This document shows positions 59,593-64,000 of a stretch of DNA of 64,000 bases, one piece after another. Source of the DNA: Trichomonas vaginalis G3 (taxonomy: Eukaryota; Parabasalia; Trichomonadida; Trichomonadidae); contig NC_067206.1 in the NCBI RefSeq assembly GCF_026262505.1, positions 21,715,896-21,779,895 of the forward strand, in the 5' to 3' direction. Both the position numbers and the translations under genes were made by a program. The stretch's first letter is position 1. The number at the start of each line of letters is the position of its first letter. The notes under the pieces were generated by a model. That model ran no database searches. It saw only the letters and a program-made list of their open reading frames with translations, and had not been told where the DNA came from.

Positions 59593-60131
59593 AAAATGAG
59601 TTTTGGTTGAAAAAAGAGGTGGAGCCAAAAGTGGCTCGACCTCAAAACAAGCATTTTGTGAAGAATATACCAATCGCCGGAATTCCGGCGATTGCTTTTT
59701 ATACAAAATTCACCCGTTGAATTTTCATGAATTTCCTTAAGATAGAAAAAAAGTTTAGGTGTCACCAGGTCCCTCGGTCCCTCGGTCACTCGGTCCCCAG
59801 GTCATTTTAACTTCTCTGAAAAAGTGTGACAACATGACATTTAGACAACAACACAGGAAATAAACTTCATCGTATATGTTTTGTCATGAATTTCATCGTA
59901 AATGTTTTGTCATGAATTTCATCGTATTCTTTCACCCGTTGAATTTTGTATAAAAAGCAACCGTCGGAATTCCGGCGGTTGGTATATTCTTCACAAAATG
60001 CTTGTTTTGAGGTCGAGCCACAAACGAATGTCCGACGGTTAAGCCACAAACGAATGTCCGACGGTTAAGCCACAAACGAATGTCCGACGTCCCACCAAAA
60101 AATATTTTTTATTTTTATTGTAAGAACTGAA
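59593..60131. repeat. Intergenic mosaic of palindromic repeats, element C
   Basis: In order: GGTGGAGCCA/TGGCTCGACC palindrome (59620-59643), GAATTC-centred palindrome with arms CAATCGCCGG/CCGGCGATTG (59671-59694), CCTCGGTC minirepeat (59765-59800), GACAACATGACA core (59825-59857), a second GAATTC palindrome (59958-59981) and three tandem 26-bp copies of GCCACAAACGAATGTCCGAC (about 60017-60093). An AT leader precedes the KilA-N gene. No gene. Confidence 0.85.
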
Positions 60132-60794
60132 ATGACAGTCGAAGCAAAAACGTTCACGAACAAATCTAATGGCGAAACATTCACAAAAGGCACTTACAAC
60201 GGTATTGAAGTCTTACGTAGAGACAAGGATGGTTATATAAATGCAACAAATATGTGTCAGCAGTTTAGGAAAGACTTTAGAAAGTTGTTGGAAAATAAGT
60301 CCTGGGAAGAGTATTTTAAGGCATTTTGTGAAGAATATACCACCCGCCGGAATTCCGGCGGGTGCTTTTTATACAATGTTAATGCAGGAATTCCCGATGA
60401 AATCAAACAGGTTAGAGGAACGTATGTAGACCCAAGACTTGTAAACTATATAGCAATGTGGGCTTCTCCAAAATATTGCATAGCAGTTGGAAAAATTATG
60501 GACTCCATAGACAAGAAAGTTCATGAGAAATTAGATGAAGAAGAACTTGAAGATACAGTAGAGAATGCAAAACCTTTGTTCGAAGAAGAAGTTAGAAAAA
60601 AGTGTTTAAAACAAATAGAACATGAACGTGAGATATGTTCTGGTTATAGAGATTCTCCATACGAACTAGACCAATGGGAACAAGATTTAAAGAGAGAATT
60701 TAGAGAATATGAACTCGCTAAAGTTTCATTAGAAGCTGCAGAAGAGAGGTTAAAAGTTTGGGGTCGTTTGTACAAAAATATTGTGAGTAAATGA
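60132..60794 (+). CDS. KilA-N domain protein with in-frame GAATTC palindrome, element C
   Basis: An intact 220-codon frame, MTVEAKTFTNKSNGETF at the start, KilA-N motifs NGIEVLRRDKDGYINATNMC and VRGTYVDPRLVNYIAMWASPKYC, and an acidic coiled-coil end. The palindrome CACCCGCCGG/CCGGCGGGTG at about 60341-60364, with its flanks, encodes EEYTTRRNSGGCFLY between two halves of the domain, exactly as in element A. The flanks (GCATTTTGTGAAGAATATACC, GCTTTTTATACAA) equal the intergenic repeat units. DNA binding is expected from the family. Confidence 0.85.
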   Translation: MTVEAKTFTNKSNGETFTKGTYNGIEVLRRDKDGYINATNMCQQFRKDFRKLLENKSWEEYFKAFCEEYTTRRNSGGCFLYNVNAGIPDEIKQVRGTYVDPRLVNYIAMWASPKYCIAVGKIMDSIDKKVHEKLDEEELEDTVENAKPLFEEEVRKKCLKQIEHEREICSGYRDSPYELDQWEQDLKREFREYELAKVSLEAAEERLKVWGRLYKNIVSK

Positions 60795-60819
60795 ACCATT
60801 TTTTTTATTGAATTCGGCA

Positions 60820-61350
60820 AAAATATATTTTAGGTGGAACCAGGTCCCTCGGTCCCTCGGTCCCTCGGTCATTTTAACTTCTCTGAAAAAGTGTGACAAC
60901 ATGACATTTAGACAACAACACAGGAGATAGATTTCTTCGTCAATGTTTTGTCAAGACTTTCATCGTCAATGTTTTGTATAAAAAGCAATAGCCGGAATTC
61001 CGGCGATTGGTATATTCTTCACAAAATGCTTGTTTTGTTGAGACTTCATCGTCAATGTTTTGTATAAAAAGCAATAGCCGGAATTCCGGCGATTGGTATA
61101 TTCTTCACAAAATGCTTGTTTTGTTGAGACTTCTTCGTCAATGTTTTGTATAAAAAGCAATAGCCGGAATTCCGGCGATTGGTATATTCTTCACAAAATG
61201 CTTGTTTTGTCAAGACTTTCATCGTCAATGTTTTGTATAAAAAGCAATAGCCGGAATTCCGGCGATTGGTATATTCTTCACAAAATGCTTGTTTTGAGGT
61301 CGAGCCATTTTTGGCTCGACCTGTTTTTTCAACCAAAACTCTTGAATTTT
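60820..61350. repeat. Array with four GAATTC-centred palindromes, element C
   Basis: A CCTCGGTC minirepeat (60842-60870) and GACAACATGACA core (60892-60925) lead into four units of about 86 bp whose palindromes are at 60986-61009, 61072-61095, 61158-61181 and 61245-61268, all with arms CAATAGCCGG/CCGGCGATTG. The array ends in AGGTCGAGCCA-TTTT-TGGCTCGACCT (61297-61321). Confidence 0.9.
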
Positions 61351-61412
61351 CCCGAAATAAAATATATTTTAGTTTTTTTAAAAAAATATTTTTTTATTTT
61401 TATTGTAAGAAC

Positions 61413-62327
61413 ATGTTAGCAACAACAGCACCAAACTCGTTAGTCATGAACCCAACTTCAATGTTAGTAGAGATGAAAAGCTTCATTCCTTCTTCATATA
61501 CTTTCGAAACAGAAATCCAGAAGATAAAGCAAGAACTTCTCCAAGGAGATTTAGACTGTAGTGCGAAAGATGAAACAAATGAAGAATATCTTTATGAAAT
61601 GCAGGATATTATTGACCATCTACCTAAACTTCCTGAAATACAACAACAAAAGCTCACTATTCCAGAATTCGATGAAATAGAAGTGAAACCAACTGACTCA
61701 GTAGAAACCAAGAAGTTCATACGTAAGGTAAACTATGAGTTTCTTGGATTTCATTGCAACCACAAAGTCATGGACAAAGACTGCGATATGGTATATAAAA
61801 ATGTTTCTGACATATACAAATCTGAAGAATTTAAGACCTACGACAACTTTGTTTCGTTAGTTGCAAAATGTGTATGGCAGATAAGAGATAAAGATAGAAG
61901 AGGTAAGGTATGGAATGAACAGATAAAACCAGCAACCTTTGAGTTAAAGAAAACCATTGACGCCTTAGTTGTACTTGCAGGTAAGGTTTCAATGTACAAT
62001 GCTAAAATGAACCCACAATGTTCAAAATGTAAAGCAGCAATGAGGAAATATAACTACTCCGTCAAAGAGATAGAACGTATGCGAAACGACTATGCAGATT
62101 TAAAGAAAGAAGCAGAGAAACCAGCAGAAGATAAAATGGACATGTTGACATTTCTGAACAAAAACTATCCAACAGCTGACGATTTCCTTCTATCTGATGT
62201 CAAGAAGAAATATAAAGAAACATTCGGCATTGTGAAAACTTTTGACATACTGACAGAAGAAATAGAAGCTACAAAACTGTTTAGGATTTCAAATATACAT
62301 CGTACAATTCATGTAAAACGCTTGTGA
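61413..62327 (+). CDS. Unknown protein with CxxC zinc-like motif, element C (304 aa)
   Basis: I start at MLATTAPNSLVMNPTS (61413), giving the same 304 codons as the element A copy. The longer upstream reading only translates palindromic repeats. The CxxC pair NPQCSKCKAAMRKY is conserved, as are GFHCNHKVMDKDCDM and the basic end HRTIHVKRL. An AT leader (AAAAATATTTTTTTATTTTT) precedes it. The function is unknown. Confidence 0.65.
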   Translation: MLATTAPNSLVMNPTSMLVEMKSFIPSSYTFETEIQKIKQELLQGDLDCSAKDETNEEYLYEMQDIIDHLPKLPEIQQQKLTIPEFDEIEVKPTDSVETKKFIRKVNYEFLGFHCNHKVMDKDCDMVYKNVSDIYKSEEFKTYDNFVSLVAKCVWQIRDKDRRGKVWNEQIKPATFELKKTIDALVVLAGKVSMYNAKMNPQCSKCKAAMRKYNYSVKEIERMRNDYADLKKEAEKPAEDKMDMLTFLNKNYPTADDFLLSDVKKKYKETFGIVKTFDILTEEIEATKLFRISNIHRTIHVKRL

Positions 62328-62979
62328 AAAAGAGGTGAGAAAACAGGTGAGAAAACAGGTGAGATCTCACCACTTCACCTAAAATATATTTTTGCTGAGT
62401 AAAATGACCAAATTTCATGATATAACTGTATTTTTTTGACGAAGAGAACTTTTACACTTCGTGAAAAAAATCCCTGAAATCATATCTTTTATACAAAATT
62501 CAAGAGGTGAGAAAAGAGGTGAGAAAAGAGGTGAGATCTCACCACTTCACCTAAAATATATTTTTGTCTGATTTACGCTCATTGACGAAGAAGTCTCAAC
62601 AAAACATATACGAAGAAGTTTATTTCCTGTGTTGTTGTCAAAATGTCATGTTGTCACTATTTTCAGAGAAGTTCATTTGACCGAGGGACCGAGGGACCGA
62701 GGGACCTGGTTAGATCTAAAATATATTTTTGCTGAAAAAAATGACCAAATTTCATGAATTTCCTCATATGTTTGCTACCCCGACTTTTTTCGGCCTTGCA
62801 TAAAACACATGAAAATCGTGAAAAAATGACCAAATTTCATGATATAACTGTATTTTTTTGACGAAGAGAACTTTGACACTTCGTAAAAAAATCCCTGAAA
62901 TCATGAATTTCCTTAAGATAAAAAATTAACGCTAGTTTTTTTAAAATATTTTTTTTTATTTTGTATGTAAGAACAGGAA
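62328..62979. repeat. Intergenic mosaic of repeats, element C
   Basis: Two AGATCT-centred units (62331-62379 and 62502-62552), the inverted GACAACATGACA core (62626-62657), a CCGAGGGA minirepeat (62680-62704), a fragment of the second KilA-N gene with its palindrome region (62748-62822) and two copies of CCAAATTTCATGATATAACTG (62407, 62830). No gene. Confidence 0.8.
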
Positions 62980-63592
62980 ATGACAAGCACTGAGTTTGAA
63001 ACAGTTAAAAAGATAGACAATGACACCAAAGTGGTTAGAATAGGTGATTTAAACGTAAGATACTCAAAGAAATACAACAAATATTCTTTGTCAGACATTT
63101 TAACACTATCTGGAAAGAAAACATCCCACGACTGGGTTAAAAATGCTTCAACTCAGAAAATTTTGACAAAAAATCCTGAGCTTATGATATCGGTAAGATT
63201 CTATGGAACAAGAGCATATCTCATCGACAAAAGTCTTATACCAGTAGTTTTGTTCTGGATTGACCCAGTTGTTGGATATAATTTCATAATATGGTTCATT
63301 CGATACGGAACGTTGCAGTGAAGGCTTAGTTTACATCGTTCAGAAACCGAAGGACTTCAATACAAAGAGATATAAGATAGGAAGAACATTTAATATAACT
63401 CAAAGATATGACAGTATAGTCAATAGAGTTAAGGTTGCGTTTGTTAACGATATGAGAGCTGCTGAAACAGAACTACTTGAAAAGTTTGAGAAAATGTATG
63501 GTGCTCCCACGAGAGGTAAAGAAACGTTTGAAGTAGATGAGATCGACAAAGCTATAAAAGTATTTGACGAAGTTGCTGAAAAATACATGTAA
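62980..63592 (+). pseudogene. T5orf172 (GIY-YIG-like) protein, element C (fossil)
   Basis: Starts MTSTEFETVKKIDNDTKVVRIG. N-terminal part and C-terminal T5orf172 part (KRYKIGRTFNITQRYDSIV, KGKETFEVDEIDKAIK) match 12596-13209. Broken. Confidence 0.65.
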
Positions 63593-63680
63593 AGCGTTTA
63601 TTTTTGGTCTTTTATACAAGATAGAAAATAGCGTTAGTTTTTATAAAATATTTTTTTTTATTTTGTATGTAAAGACAGAT

Positions 63681-64000
63681 ATGACAACAACAGAGAACAC
63701 AACAACTGCTATCGTTCATGAAGATATAAATGAAGAATACGAGTACATACAGTATAACAAACAGTTACGTCTCATTCGTTCGGTCAAAGATGACATGTAC
63801 CAAATGCAAAGTATTTTGAATGCTCTTCGTTCTACAAAGCAAGCATACCATTGGTTTGAAAACCAACAGACAAAAGAACTTTTAGAAGAATTTCCTCATA
63901 TGTTTGCTACCCTCGGAAAACCGAGGGTAGAGATTCCGTACGAAAATCGCAAGAATTTGGCTCCTGGTTTAAAAGGATATTATGTACATAGACTTCTTGT
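63681..64000 (+). CDS. KilA-N domain protein with in-frame palindrome, element C (runs off right edge)
   Basis: It starts MTTTENTTTAIVHEDINEEYEYIQYNKQ and is open to the edge (106 codons), matching 11648-12506. The palindrome CTACCCTCGG-AAAA-CCGAGGGTAG at 63907-63930 lies in frame before NLAPGLKGYYVHRLLV, the start of the conserved core. In element A the same position holds a palindrome of different sequence. DNA binding is inferred from the family. Confidence 0.7.
   Translation, partial: MTTTENTTTAIVHEDINEEYEYIQYNKQLRLIRSVKDDMYQMQSILNALRSTKQAYHWFENQQTKELLEEFPHMFATLGKPRVEIPYENRKNLAPGLKGYYVHRLL

Larger units (their letters stand above)
47766..64000 (-). mobile_element. Element C: Maverick of the A family (fossil), cut by the window edge
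   Basis: It starts with poly-A and GGATTGGGGCTTCC, a variant of the ends of A, and runs past the right edge. Gene order from methyltransferase to KilA-N is that of element A in reverse orientation, with high similarity. The capsid, helicase and ATPase genes expected at its far end lie outside. A hAT-like element sits in it at 48893-51069. In the visible part there are about eight breaks. Confidence 0.9.

Noticed and set aside
61266-61412. Upstream extension of the gene at 61413
   Set aside because: The extension translates palindromic repeats and the element A copy starts at the internal Met.
62955-62980. GTATGT upstream of accessory genes, considered as a trichomonad 5' splice site
   Set aside because: No branch-point/3' splice motif follows at a usable distance. 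It is part of the repeated leader sequence.

Overview
The window looks like a piece of the Trichomonas vaginalis genome, or a close parabasalid. This is inferred from the AT-rich host DNA, the standard stop codons, and large Maverick/Polinton elements loaded with KilA-N genes, as is known for that parasite. Almost everything is mobile DNA. Host sequence is visible only at 1-910 (the start of a minus-strand gene plus its upstream DNA) and 46914-47765.

Element A (911-46913) is a Maverick of about 25.8 kb without its nested insertion. It has a 6-bp target duplication (CTATTC) and short hairpin-forming inverted ends. Left to right it carries a long coiled-coil virion-type protein, a double jelly-roll major capsid protein, several small conserved genes, a penton-like minor capsid protein, an SF3 helicase, a packaging ATPase, an accessory zone (two KilA-N genes, a T5orf172 gene, an HNH endonuclease and unknown genes separated by palindromic repeats), family B DNA polymerase, amphipathic virion peptides, an rve integrase, a tail-collar fibre and a Dam-like adenine methyltransferase. 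Element C (47766 to beyond 64000) is the same family in the opposite orientation, 0.85 kb away. Its methyltransferase-to-KilA-N part is visible.

Element B (22379-42568, 20.2 kb, 701-bp inverted ends, TTTGT target duplication) sits inside the fibre gene of A. It is a different Maverick with its own capsid proteins, ATPase, integrase and very long fibre, but no recognisable polymerase. Inside B is cassette D (27175-31589): a primase-helicase region flanked by inverted arrays of 121-bp repeats. In C, a 2.2-kb hAT-like element (8-bp duplication) is inserted and itself holds a 1.05-kb Mutator-like element (9-bp duplication). All the virus-like elements are fossils: A has about a dozen breaks, B fifteen or more, the visible part of C about eight, and D a few. 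Several single genes still read through.

The most unusual signals are: (1) cassette D with its iteron-like arrays; (2) a GAATTC-centred palindromic repeat family with paired changes in its arms, spread between genes and also sitting in frame inside KilA-N genes; (3) a second in-frame palindrome family in the other KilA-N gene; (4) AGATCT-centred repeats in elements that encode a Dam-like methyltransferase; (5) element ends whose hairpins keep pairing while their bases change.
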